This document shows positions 7,512 through 14,623 of a stretch of 17,534 bases of DNA, piece after piece. A model generated the notes under the pieces. That model saw only the letters and a list, made by a program, of their open reading frames with translations, ran no database searches and was not told the DNA's origin. The stretch lies in the NCBI RefSeq assembly GCF_020554865.1, contig NZ_JAJCIC010000055.1:1-17534 (forward strand), in the 5' to 3' direction. This DNA is from Lacrimispora sp. 210928-DFI.3.58. Its GTDB lineage: Bacteria > Bacillota > Clostridia > Lachnospirales > Lachnospiraceae. Made by a program: the position numbers and the translations under genes. The first letter of the stretch is position 1. Every line of letters starts with the position of its first letter.

Positions 7512-8381
7512 TCACTGCAGCCGCCTGTCTTTATCAATATCCCTGTGCTCCATTTTGATCCCGTACTGTCCCCTGTCCTTCAAATGTCCGTAAAGGGCCT
7601 CCGCCACTGTGACAGAGCGGTGCTTTCCCCCGGTGCAGCCCACGGCGATCACCAGCTGGTTCTTCCCTTCGCCGATGTAATTGGGAAGCAGGAAATCGAT
7701 CATATCATAAAGCTTTGTGAGAAAGGCCTCCGCCGTTCCTCCCTGCATCACATAATCACGTACTACCTGCTGCTCTCCTGTGAGGGGGCGCAGCTCCTCC
7801 ACATAATAGGGGTTAGGCAGAAAGCGCACATCAAATACCAGGTCTGCGTCCTCAGGTATGCCGTACTTAAATCCAAAGGAAAGTACGGTGATGAACATGT
7901 TGCTGAATTTCTCATTTTGGATAAAGATCTTCTCCAGCTCCTGGCGCAGCTCCCTTGTGAGGAGCTTGCTGGTGTCGATGATATAATCCGCATCCTTCTT
8001 TAAAAAGGCAAGCTTTTCCCTCTCCTTCGCAATGCCCTTGTCCAGACGCCCTGTTCCGGCCAGGGGATGGCTCCTCCTGGTCTCCTTATAGCGCTTGATC
8101 AGGGTGGGATCGCTGGCATCCAGGAACAATATCTGGAAATTCAGCTCCTGCTTTCTCCAGTTTTCAAACACCGCTTCCAGCTGGCTGATCTCATCACCGC
8201 TTCGTATGTCGATTCCCAGGGCTGCCTGGGTGATCTCGCTGCCCCCTGCCACCAGCTGGACAAATTTGTCCACCAGGGAAATGGGCAGATTATCTACACA
8301 GTAGAATCCCAGATCCTCCAGCATCTTAAGGGCAATGGTTTTTCCTGCACCGGACATTCCGGTTACGATCACAAGCTTCAT
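7512..8381 (-). CDS. rapZ: RapZ/YvcJ-family nucleotide-binding protein
   Basis: P-loop protein of 289 residues, the normal length. In enterobacteria RapZ binds the sRNA GlmZ and glucosamine-6-phosphate to adjust GlmS and thus amino-sugar supply; the Bacillus homologue YvcJ hydrolyses nucleotides and affects competence. Visible features are the Walker A GMSGAGKT (8-15), the family-specific DVRFLPNPYYVEELRPLTG (184-202) and, in the C-terminal effector-binding domain, GCTGGKHRSV (248-257). GAGG lies seven bases before the ATG. It is flanked by murB (68 bases upstream) and whiA (36 bases downstream), a context tying it to cell-wall precursor supply. Whether it acts on RNA in this organism is unknown: enterobacterial GlmY/GlmZ are not expected in Firmicutes. 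Confidence 0.95.
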   Translation of the reverse strand: MKLVIVTGMSGAGKTIALKMLEDLGFYCVDNLPISLVDKFVQLVAGGSEITQAALGIDIRSGDEISQLEAVFENWRKQELNFQILFLDASDPTLIKRYKETRRSHPLAGTGRLDKGIAKEREKLAFLKKDADYIIDTSKLLTRELRQELEKIFIQNEKFSNMFITVLSFGFKYGIPEDADLVFDVRFLPNPYYVEELRPLTGEQQVVRDYVMQGGTAEAFLTKLYDMIDFLLPNYIGEGKNQLVIAVGCTGGKHRSVTVAEALYGHLKDRGQYGIKMEHRDIDKDRRLQ

Positions 8382-8449
8382 CTGTATACCTCATGGCAAA
8401 ATGCCGGGCTTCCTTCAGCCGTTCCCAGCTATTTCAGGCTGCAGCAGGT

Positions 8450-9364
8450 CTAAAATTCTCCCAGCTTCTTTACCTCCATTTCCAGCTCCACGCCGGACAT
8501 GGCTTTTACTCTTTCTTTTATATGATTGCAAAGGCCTATCACATCCGCAGCCGTGGCATTGTCCCTGTTGATGACAAAACCGCAGTGCTTCTCTGATACC
8601 TGGGCTCCTCCCACACGGCAGCCCTTTAAGCCCGCGTCCTCGATCAGCTTACCTGCAAAATACCCCTCCGGCCGCTTAAAGGTGCTTCCGGCACTGTGAT
8701 ATTCCAAAGGCTGCTTTTCTCTTCTCCTGGCTGCCAGCTCCTTCATCCTGGACACAATGGCATCCTTCTCTCCCGGCAGCAGGCGGAAGGCTGCCTCCAG
8801 GACAATATAATGTCTGGAGGGAATGCAGCTGGTGCGGTAGCCCAGTTCAAGCTCCTCCCCGGATAAGGTGAGCACCCGGCCCTCCTCTGTCATGACCCTT
8901 GCCCAGGCAAGGACGTCCTTGATCTCAGAACCATAGGCTCCTGCGTTCATCACCAGAGCGCCTCCTACTGTTCCTGGAATACCTGCTGCAAATTCAAATC
9001 CTGTCAGGGATCTCTCAAGAGCCAGGCTGGCAGCCCGGCTAAGAAGCTCTCCTGCTCCTGCTATGAGACAGCTGCCTTCTGTGCGCCGCCAGGCAAAGCC
9101 ATCCTCCATGGCGATCACAACGCCGTCATAGCCCTTGTCGCTGACAAGAAGGTTGCTGCCGTTCCCAAGCACCGTATAAGGCAGTCCGCGGCCTCTGCAC
9201 AGCCTTAAGACAGCTGACAGCTCCTCCTCATTTCCAGGACTTACAAAGGCCCCTGCAGGCCCTCCTATGCGGAAGGTGGTATGGCGGGCCATAGGCTCAT
9301 TCATCCGAAGGTATGCATTTTCTGAAACAAGTATGGATTTCAGAGTCTGTTCCAAATCAAACAT
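8450..9364 (-). CDS. murB: UDP-N-acetylenolpyruvoylglucosamine reductase
   Basis: FAD enzyme that reduces enolpyruvyl-UDP-GlcNAc with NADPH to UDP-N-acetylmuramate, the second committed step of peptidoglycan precursor synthesis in the cytosol. The 304-residue length suits the shorter Gram-positive (type II) form. The FAD-binding domain shows VLGNGSNLLVSD (65-76) and AGIPGTVGGALVMNAGAYG (127-145). YRTS is at 176-179, and the substrate domain carries AGSTFKRP (225-232), where Ser227 is in the catalytic proton-donor position, then GGAQVSEKHCGFVIN (252-266). GAGG lies about six bases from the ATG. It follows hprK with a 16-base gap, so translation is probably coupled. Being between hprK and rapZ links carbon sensing to wall synthesis, a grouping common in Clostridia. 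Confidence 0.96.
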   Translation of the reverse strand: MFDLEQTLKSILVSENAYLRMNEPMARHTTFRIGGPAGAFVSPGNEEELSAVLRLCRGRGLPYTVLGNGSNLLVSDKGYDGVVIAMEDGFAWRRTEGSCLIAGAGELLSRAASLALERSLTGFEFAAGIPGTVGGALVMNAGAYGSEIKDVLAWARVMTEEGRVLTLSGEELELGYRTSCIPSRHYIVLEAAFRLLPGEKDAIVSRMKELAARRREKQPLEYHSAGSTFKRPEGYFAGKLIEDAGLKGCRVGGAQVSEKHCGFVINRDNATAADVIGLCNHIKERVKAMSGVELEMEVKKLGEF

Positions 9365-9380
9365 GAATTTCCTCGCTTAC

Positions 9381-10313
9381 CTAATTTTGACCGGCTTTTC
9401 CCAGGTTGGCCTGGACGCGGTTGTACAGCTCCTTCGCCGCATTATATCCCATCTTCTTCTGGCGGTAGTTGACAGCTGCAGATTCCACGATGATGGCCAG
9501 GTTACGGCCTGGGCGGATGGGGATGGTATGGCATACGATCCGGTTGCCCAAAAACTCCGTATACTGGTCCTCCAGGCCCAGTCTGTCATATTCCTTATCG
9601 CGGCTCCAGTCCTCCAGCTTGATCACCATGTCGATGGACTGGGTATCCTTTACGCTCTCTACGCCGTACAGCGCCTTTACATCGATGATGCCGATTCCGC
9701 GAAGCTCGATAAAGTGCTTCGTGATATCCGGAGCGCTTCCAACCAGCGTATCATCGCTTACTCTGCGTATCTCTACCACATCGTCCGTGATCAGGCGGTG
9801 TCCCCTCTTTATGAGCTCCAGGGCAGCCTCGCTCTTGCCGATGCCGCTCTCACCCATGATCAGGACGCCCTCGCCGAATACATCGATAAGAACGCCATGG
9901 ATGCTGATACAGGGAGCCAGCTTCACATTGAGCCAGCGGATGATCTCAGCCATAAGGGCAGAGGTGGTCTTGTCGGAAACCAGACATGGAACGCCGTAAT
10001 AATTGCAGAATTCCAGCAGGTCCTCATCCGGATCCTGGCCGCGGCTGAACACAAGGCAGGGGATCTGGCTGGAGGTGAGCTTATCGTACATCTCCCTCTT
10101 CTTTTCCCGTTCTATGGTATTAATATATGCCTGCTCCACATAGCCGATGATCTGTACACGCTCTCTGTCAAAATGGTCAAAAAAGCCTGTGAGCTGCAAT
10201 GCCGGGCGGTTCACATCAGGATGTGTCAGCACGATCTTGTCCGTGTCAATATCCGGCGTGGTATTGCGAAGTTTTAACCGTTCGATAAATTCTGTTATTG
10301 TTACTCCATGCAT
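9381..10313 (-). CDS. hprK: HPr kinase/phosphorylase
   Basis: Bifunctional hexameric enzyme that phosphorylates Ser46 of HPr and Crh, stimulated by fructose-1,6-bisphosphate and ATP, and removes the phosphate when inorganic phosphate is high. The product is the co-repressor of CcpA. At 310 residues it is full length. The C-terminal catalytic domain shows the conserved SIHG (137-140, His139), the P-loop GESGIGKS (154-161), the metal-ligand pair DD at 177-178 and the HprK signature IELRGIGIID (202-211). The start ATG at 10313 has GGGAG at about 12 bases, slightly long; no better start in frame is visible. A likely substrate, the Ser46-containing HPr-family protein, is encoded four genes downstream. 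Upstream are two structured repeats with terminator-like hairpins, so its expression may depend on read-through or on a promoter close to the gene. Confidence 0.97.
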   Translation of the reverse strand: MHGVTITEFIERLKLRNTTPDIDTDKIVLTHPDVNRPALQLTGFFDHFDRERVQIIGYVEQAYINTIEREKKREMYDKLTSSQIPCLVFSRGQDPDEDLLEFCNYYGVPCLVSDKTTSALMAEIIRWLNVKLAPCISIHGVLIDVFGEGVLIMGESGIGKSEAALELIKRGHRLITDDVVEIRRVSDDTLVGSAPDITKHFIELRGIGIIDVKALYGVESVKDTQSIDMVIKLEDWSRDKEYDRLGLEDQYTEFLGNRIVCHTIPIRPGRNLAIIVESAAVNYRQKKMGYNAAKELYNRVQANLGKAGQN

Positions 10314-10368
10314 GGTATCTCTATGCTCCCTTCATCTGATTCAAAAGAGGAACGTCTTCCCCTTTCAG

Positions 10369-10478
10369 CTTACTATAAAAACTTTGCCGCCGCAACGCGG
10401 CACTAAATTCAGGTATGCCAAATGCGCCCGCCAGGTTTTCTTGGTGTGGTGGCGCGTCCGCTGCCGGGCGCATGCAGG
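10369..10478. repeat. 110-bp structured tandem repeat, copy 1
   Basis: Hand alignment to the adjacent copy gives 86 identical positions of 110 with no gaps. It contains a GC hairpin (10386-10401) and a larger foldback in which 10422-10428 pairs with 10467-10473 and an inner arm 10428-10432 pairs with 10448-10452. No reading frame or known RNA family is apparent. It fills the gap between uvrC and hprK. Confidence 0.8.
10377..10401 (-). terminator. Terminator-like hairpin inside repeat copy 1
   Basis: Minus strand: GCCGC, a six-base loop, GCGGC, then GGCAAAG-type spacer and TTTTT (10377-10381). Five perfect pairs and a T-run a few bases after the stem. The second of two tandem hairpins between uvrC and hprK, so transcripts entering hprK from upstream must pass both. 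Confidence 0.45.
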
Positions 10479-10588
10479 CTTACTATAAAAACTCTGCCGC
10501 CGCAAGGCGGCACTAAATCCAGGTATTCCCCATGTGCCTGTCAGACCTTCACGGTGCGGCAGCGCGCTAACCGCCGGGCACATACAGG
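10479..10588. repeat. 110-bp structured tandem repeat, copy 2
   Basis: Second tandem copy, beginning again with CTTACTATAAAA exactly 110 bases on, and ending next to the uvrC 3' end; a few bases beyond 10588 resemble the start of a third, lost copy. The outer foldback pairs 10532-10538 with 10577-10583 and the inner arm 10538-10542 with 10558-10562. Relative to copy 1 several paired positions have changed on both sides, preserving pairing. Confidence 0.8.
10487..10511 (-). terminator. Terminator-like hairpin inside repeat copy 2, after uvrC
   Basis: Minus strand: GCCGCC, TTGC loop, GGCGGC (10496-10511, six perfect GC pairs), then AGAG and TTTTT (10487-10491). Lies about 100 bases after the uvrC stop, so it is the best candidate for the uvrC transcript end. 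The four-base spacer before the T-run makes it imperfect. Confidence 0.5.
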
Positions 10589-10612
10589 TTTTCTATCATA
10601 CTATCACATATT

Positions 10613-12517
10613 TTACATGTTGTCATGCATTTTCTCTCCCTCCGGGGCCTTGTGGAAAAATGCATATACAGCTTCAGCAGCCCGCCTGTTCATCTGGGGC
10701 GTCTCCTCCAGCATTTCCACAGAAGCGCTGCGGATGGCCTCAATATCCTTAAACTGGCGCATAAGGGCCTTCCTTCGGGCCGGACCGATACCTGGGATGT
10801 CGTCCAGCACGGATTTCACCTGGCCCTTGCCCCTTAAGCTTCTGTGGTACTCAATGGCAAAGCGGTGGGCCTCGTCCTGTATCCTGGTGATCAGCCGGAA
10901 GCCCTCGCTGTGCCTGTCAATGGGCACCTCCACATTTTCATAGTAAAGCCCTCTTGTCCTGTGATTATCATCCTTTACCATGCCGCACACCGGGATATGG
11001 AGCCCCAGCCTGTCTAAGACCTCCAAAGCAATGTTCACCTGACCGCGTCCGCCGTCCATCATGATGAGATCCGGGAATCTGGTGAAGCTTCCCATTCTGA
11101 TATCTCCGCCCTCACGGACCAGCTCCTTTGCCTCCTCCATGCCGTGAGAAAACCGCCTTGTGAGGACTTCCTCCATGGAAGCGTAGTCATTTGGTCCCCG
11201 GACTGTCCTGATCTTAAACTTCCTGTAGTCGCTGCGCTTTGGCCTTCCGTCCTCATACACCACCATGGAGCCCACAGACTCCACGCCGCTTGTATTGGAA
11301 ATATCAAATGCCTCGATGCGGCGGATGCCTTCAATTCCGATCAGGCCTCCAATCTGGTTCATGGCTCCGATGGTGCGCAGCTCCTCCCGCTTGATACGCT
11401 CCTTATCCTGGGACAGCACCAGGGCCGCATTCCTGGCAGCCAGCTCTACCAGCCGCTCCTTCTCTCCCTTTTTGGGGACAACGACCTTCACCTTCTGACC
11501 GCGTTTTCCGCTGAGCCATTCGCTGATGATCTCCTGGTCTGCCAGCGGATACTGGACCCACAGCTCCCGTGGGATAAAAGGTGTTCCCGCATAGAACTGC
11601 TTTACGAAGCTGTCCAGGATGTCCTGCTCCTGCTCTGCCGTAGCCACCGACAGGTGGAAATGGTCCCTTCCGATGAGCTTTCCCTCGCGGATAAAAAACA
11701 CCTGCACTACTGCGTCCTTTTCATCCTTTGCCATTGCCACAATGTCGCGGTCCTCCATGCTGCTGCTTGTGATCTTCTGCTTCTGGGCCACCTGCTTTAC
11801 ACTGTTTAAAAGCTCCCTGTACTCAATGGCCTTTTCAAAGTCCAACGCCTCAGAGGCCTTCTGCATATCGGACTCCAGTTTTTTTAACAGCGGATCATAC
11901 CGGCCTCCCAAAAAGTCCAGGGCAAGGCCGAAATTTTTCTGGTAATCCTCCTTTGAAATATAACCCTGGCAGGGCCCGTCACACTGCTTGATGTGATAGT
12001 TCAGACAGGGCCTGTCCTTCCCGATGTCCTTCGGAAGGCTTCTGCTGCAGGTGCGGATGCGGTACAGCTTGTGTATCAGATCCAGGGTATCCTTCACTGC
12101 CCCTGCACTGGTGTAAGGGCCGAAATACTTGCTGCGCCCGTCCTTTTTCAGATCCCTGGCAAACAGAAGGCGTGGAAAATCCTCTCCCACCGTTGCCTTG
12201 ATGTAGGGATAGCTCTTGTCATCCTTTAACATGGTATTGTACCTGGGCCTGTGCTCCTTGATCAGGTTGCACTCCAGCACCAGGGCCTCCAGCTCGGAAT
12301 CTGTCAGGATATACTCAAACCATGCGATATGGGATACCATCTGCTCGATCTTAGCCGTCTTGTTGCGGCTGCTCTGAAAATACTGCCTCACCCTGTTCTT
12401 TAAGCTGATAGCCTTACCAATATAGATGATCTCATCCCTGTTGTTATGCATAAGATAAACCCCCGGACTGGCCGGGAGTTTCTTTAGTTCCTCTTCCAGA
12501 TCAAACACTGTCTTCAC
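10613..12517 (-). CDS. uvrC: UvrABC excision nuclease subunit C
   Basis: Makes the dual incisions around bulky DNA lesions after UvrA/UvrB damage recognition. The 634 residues are full length and domains are in canonical order: N-terminal GIY-YIG nuclease (GVYLM 19-23, YIGKA 32-36) for the 3' cut, a Cys-rich segment with [13 protein letters not shown], the UVR helix pair that contacts UvrB (about 210-245), the RNase H-like domain for the 5' cut ([20 protein letters not shown]) and C-terminal helix-hairpin-helix repeats ([14 protein letters not shown]). The start is a GTG. The one at 12517 is six bases after the upstream stop but only three bases from its AAGGG; the GTG three codons later (12508) has a spacing of 12 and yields the usual V-F-D-L start, so either may be right. 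Translation is likely coupled to the DUF1653 gene. Confidence 0.96.
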   Translation of the reverse strand: MKTVFDLEEELKKLPASPGVYLMHNNRDEIIYIGKAISLKNRVRQYFQSSRNKTAKIEQMVSHIAWFEYILTDSELEALVLECNLIKEHRPRYNTMLKDDKSYPYIKATVGEDFPRLLFARDLKKDGRSKYFGPYTSAGAVKDTLDLIHKLYRIRTCSRSLPKDIGKDRPCLNYHIKQCDGPCQGYISKEDYQKNFGLALDFLGGRYDPLLKKLESDMQKASEALDFEKAIEYRELLNSVKQVAQKQKITSSSMEDRDIVAMAKDEKDAVVQVFFIREGKLIGRDHFHLSVATAEQEQDILDSFVKQFYAGTPFIPRELWVQYPLADQEIISEWLSGKRGQKVKVVVPKKGEKERLVELAARNAALVLSQDKERIKREELRTIGAMNQIGGLIGIEGIRRIEAFDISNTSGVESVGSMVVYEDGRPKRSDYRKFKIRTVRGPNDYASMEEVLTRRFSHGMEEAKELVREGGDIRMGSFTRFPDLIMMDGGRGQVNIALEVLDRLGLHIPVCGMVKDDNHRTRGLYYENVEVPIDRHSEGFRLITRIQDEAHRFAIEYHRSLRGKGQVKSVLDDIPGIGPARRKALMRQFKDIEAIRSASVEMLEETPQMNRRAAEAVYAFFHKAPEGEKMHDNM

Positions 12518-12523
12518 CGTCCC

Positions 12524-13090
12524 TTATGAATCCCGCCTGCGCAGATGGGAGCCGTCATAGCGCTGCATCAGAAGCACAGACTGACGGATAGCCTCCAGCT
12601 GCTCTCCTGCCGTCTTTCCCTCTGACTCTGCCTTAAGCCCCAGGGATAGACAGATGCAGTCCAGCTCCCGCTGTCCCACATGGCCTTCCATGGCCTTTAA
12701 AAGCTCCAGCTTTTCCTTTATGTCGGAAGCATCCAGAAAGGCGTCCAGATAGCGGTTCTCCATCTGAGGCTGGGGATCTGGCTCCGGGGAAAGGCATAAA
12801 CCACTGTTCTCAGAAATACTGCCATCCTCAAAGGAGCTGCCGCCCTCAGAGATCCTGCCGGGCATCACCCGCTCAAACCGGTATGTCTGGGAGGCATCCG
12901 GGTACTTTTCCCGGTCCACCGGACTCAAAAACATGTCTAATGGCCGTACATACACCTTATAATCCCCATAAAGAGCCTGGTATACCACCATCTGCTCCCC
13001 TGTCTCCGAGTGAGTCGCCACTGCCACTACCTGGTATAGTTTATTCTTAAAATGCTTGTAAAATGCACCGGGAACCGGTATCCTGTCCAT
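12524..13090 (-). CDS. DUF1653-domain protein of unknown function
   Basis: A 188-residue soluble protein. Residues about 6-72 match the small DUF1653 domain as I know it (PVPGAFYKHFKNKLYQVV, VVYQALYGDYKVYVRPLDMF), usually a short stand-alone domain of unknown function. The remainder holds an acidic, Ser/Gly-rich linker and a helical C-terminus (about 125-185) with no recognised motif. The start at 13090 is chosen because the domain begins right there and AGAGG lies nine bases upstream. The reading frame extends 67 codons further upstream to 13291, but that part lies over the 3' end of the lipoprotein gene and is Arg/Gly-rich, typical of a shadow frame. Gaps are 20 bases to the lipoprotein gene and six to uvrC, so all three form one operon. 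Confidence 0.85.
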   Translation of the reverse strand: MDRIPVPGAFYKHFKNKLYQVVAVATHSETGEQMVVYQALYGDYKVYVRPLDMFLSPVDREKYPDASQTYRFERVMPGRISEGGSSFEDGSISENSGLCLSPEPDPQPQMENRYLDAFLDASDIKEKLELLKAMEGHVGQRELDCICLSLGLKAESEGKTAGEQLEAIRQSVLLMQRYDGSHLRRRDS

Positions 13091-13110
13091 TCTTATGCGC
13101 CTCTTTCCTT

Positions 13111-14439
13111 CTATAAAGCTGTATTCATTTTCCCTGGCACTTCCTGGGGATCCTGCACGTCTGCCGGCTCTTCCTTCTCCGGCTCCGCCGCTGCCCTGGA
13201 CTCTGCAATCGCCTTTTCTTCCTCTTTTGCTGCCTCTGGCGTCAAGAGCCCTCCGTAATGATAACTCACCCCGGCATCCCAGAGGATCCACTCATCATAT
13301 CCCGCGTCATAGACAGCCTGTATCTGCTGACGGACCTGTTCATCTCCATAGTCAATATAGTGCTCCAGATAGGAGGCTGTAAAGTCCTGGAGCCAAGGCC
13401 GCACCACCGCCTGGCGCTTTTCCTCTACCCCGGCATCCCTGCAGGCAGCCAAAACCTCCTTCGATCCCTTTAATGCCTGGTAAACAGTATCATAAGGCTG
13501 GGTATCCGGATGCTCAATTCCGAAATTTCCCGGCCCGTAATGGGAGGGATATATCATTGGACAGAGATAATCCAAATGCTCTGCCATGGCCCCATAATCC
13601 TGGCCCACGGAATCCGCATCCTCCCCACTTTTGATGATAGCTCCGAACACGTCCGCAGACACGAACAGGCCTTCTCCCGCCAGCTCCTCATAGGCATAGG
13701 AAATAAACTCCGTGATCGCCTGTTTCTTATCCCGGCCCAGGGTATCAGCCTCATCAAATACCACATCCTTCATGGTACGGTCCACTGCAAACCGGATATA
13801 GTCGAACTGGATCTCCTCAAAGCCCATTTCCCCTGCCTTTTTTCCCACCTCCACCAGATAGTCCCAGACCTCTCTCCTGTATGGATTCACCCAGGCCAGC
13901 CCCTGCCTGTCACGGTAAATGCTGCCATCCGCCAAATGCAGGCTCCACTCCGGCTTCTGCTCTGCCAGATAGGGATCACGGAAAGCCACTACCCTGGCAA
14001 TGGGATAAATGCCGTGGTCCTTCAGCTTTTTGATAAGCCCCGGCATATCGCCGATAAAGGCCTGGCATGCACCGATCTCATTCACTGTAGGGGAATCCAT
14101 GGAAAAGGTAATGCGTCCCTGATCATCCTTCACATCAATGACAACTGCATTCAGCTCCGTTGCATCGATCTGCTCAATGATGCTGTCCATCATTTCCCCT
14201 GTCCCGGCTACATAGGCAGACACATAGATCCCCTTTACCTTCACCGGATCTCTCCGTGGATATGCGGATAGGATCAGCGCTTCTTCCTCTGTTTTTTCTT
14301 CTTCCGCTTCCTCCGTCACTGTCCCATCCTCTGACTCTGCCGTCTGTTCTTCTGCCGCGGTGATCTCACTGGAGGGCTCATACCTGGTACAGCCCGCCAA
14401 TGCCGCTGCCAGCAGTCCTGCTGCAATCCATCTCTTCAT
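13111..14439 (-). CDS. Lipoprotein with putative glycoside hydrolase domain (DUF4015/PF13200 type)
   Basis: A 442-residue predicted lipoprotein. Basic residues K2-R3, a hydrophobic stretch and the lipobox LAGC give Cys17 as the lipidated residue, so it should be anchored on the outer face of the membrane. Residues about 21-56 are a Glu/Thr-rich flexible linker. The main domain (about 66-400) is a TIM-barrel type resembling the putative glycosyl hydrolase family once called DUF4015: VKGIYVSAYVAG (68-79), IDVKDDQG (101-108), WVNPYRREVWDYL (183-195) and the signature QFDYIRF (211-217). The C-terminal 35 residues are low complexity, rich in Ala, Glu and Pro. Substrate is unknown; related domains are thought to act on or bind polysaccharides. 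It has a good promoter and heads an operon with the DUF1653 gene and uvrC. The Shine-Dalgarno (AGGGG) is modest. Confidence 0.88.
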   Translation of the reverse strand: MKRWIAAGLLAAALAGCTRYEPSSEITAAEEQTAESEDGTVTEEAEEEKTEEEALILSAYPRRDPVKVKGIYVSAYVAGTGEMMDSIIEQIDATELNAVVIDVKDDQGRITFSMDSPTVNEIGACQAFIGDMPGLIKKLKDHGIYPIARVVAFRDPYLAEQKPEWSLHLADGSIYRDRQGLAWVNPYRREVWDYLVEVGKKAGEMGFEEIQFDYIRFAVDRTMKDVVFDEADTLGRDKKQAITEFISYAYEELAGEGLFVSADVFGAIIKSGEDADSVGQDYGAMAEHLDYLCPMIYPSHYGPGNFGIEHPDTQPYDTVYQALKGSKEVLAACRDAGVEEKRQAVVRPWLQDFTASYLEHYIDYGDEQVRQQIQAVYDAGYDEWILWDAGVSYHYGGLLTPEAAKEEEKAIAESRAAAEPEKEEPADVQDPQEVPGKMNTAL

Positions 14440-14474
14440 CTGTAACCCCTGTCTTTCTCCCCATTGTTCCCACT

Positions 14475-14503
14475 ATCATAGCATATTTTAAGGAGTTTGT
14501 ACA
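14475..14503 (-). promoter_or_regulatory. Sigma-A-type promoter for the lipoprotein-uvrC operon
   Basis: Minus strand: -35 TGTACA (14498-14503, four of six), 17-base spacer, extended -10 TGCTATGAT with TATGAT at 14475-14480 (five of six). It lies about 35 bases upstream of the ATG. No clear operator overlaps it. Confidence 0.65.
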
Positions 14504-14563
14504 TAAATCATGTCTTTTTTGTTACAGATTCATTAAGTTTCCCCACTTTCTGTAAAATATGGC

Positions 14564-14606
14564 AAAAAGCCCCGGCGGAAACAGGTTATTCTGTTCCCGC
14601 CAGGGC
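14564..14606 (-). terminator. Strong rho-independent terminator of the oxidoreductase gene
   Basis: Minus strand stem of 16 consecutive pairs, two of them G-T wobbles (14569-14584 with 14591-14606), six-base loop, then TTTTT (14564-14568). It lies 17 bases after the stop codon and isolates the gene from the lipoprotein operon. Confidence 0.9.
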
Positions 14607-14623
14607 CTTTCCATGGTTTTCAA

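Noticed and set aside
9267..10277. Long plus-strand frame of 336 codons opposite hprK and murB
   Set aside because: Entirely antisense to two well-recognised genes, no family resemblance, no ribosome binding site; a shadow, like the other long plus-strand frames at 144-800, 1748-2536 and 11144-11809.
10369..10588. CRISPR array
   Set aside because: Two adjacent copies diverge along their whole length and have no spacers between them, so the pattern is a tandem duplication, not repeat-spacer units.
13091..13291. 67-codon N-terminal extension of the DUF1653 protein
   Set aside because: It overlaps the lipoprotein gene in another frame, is Arg/Gly-rich, and the known domain begins directly at 13090 with a ribosome binding site.
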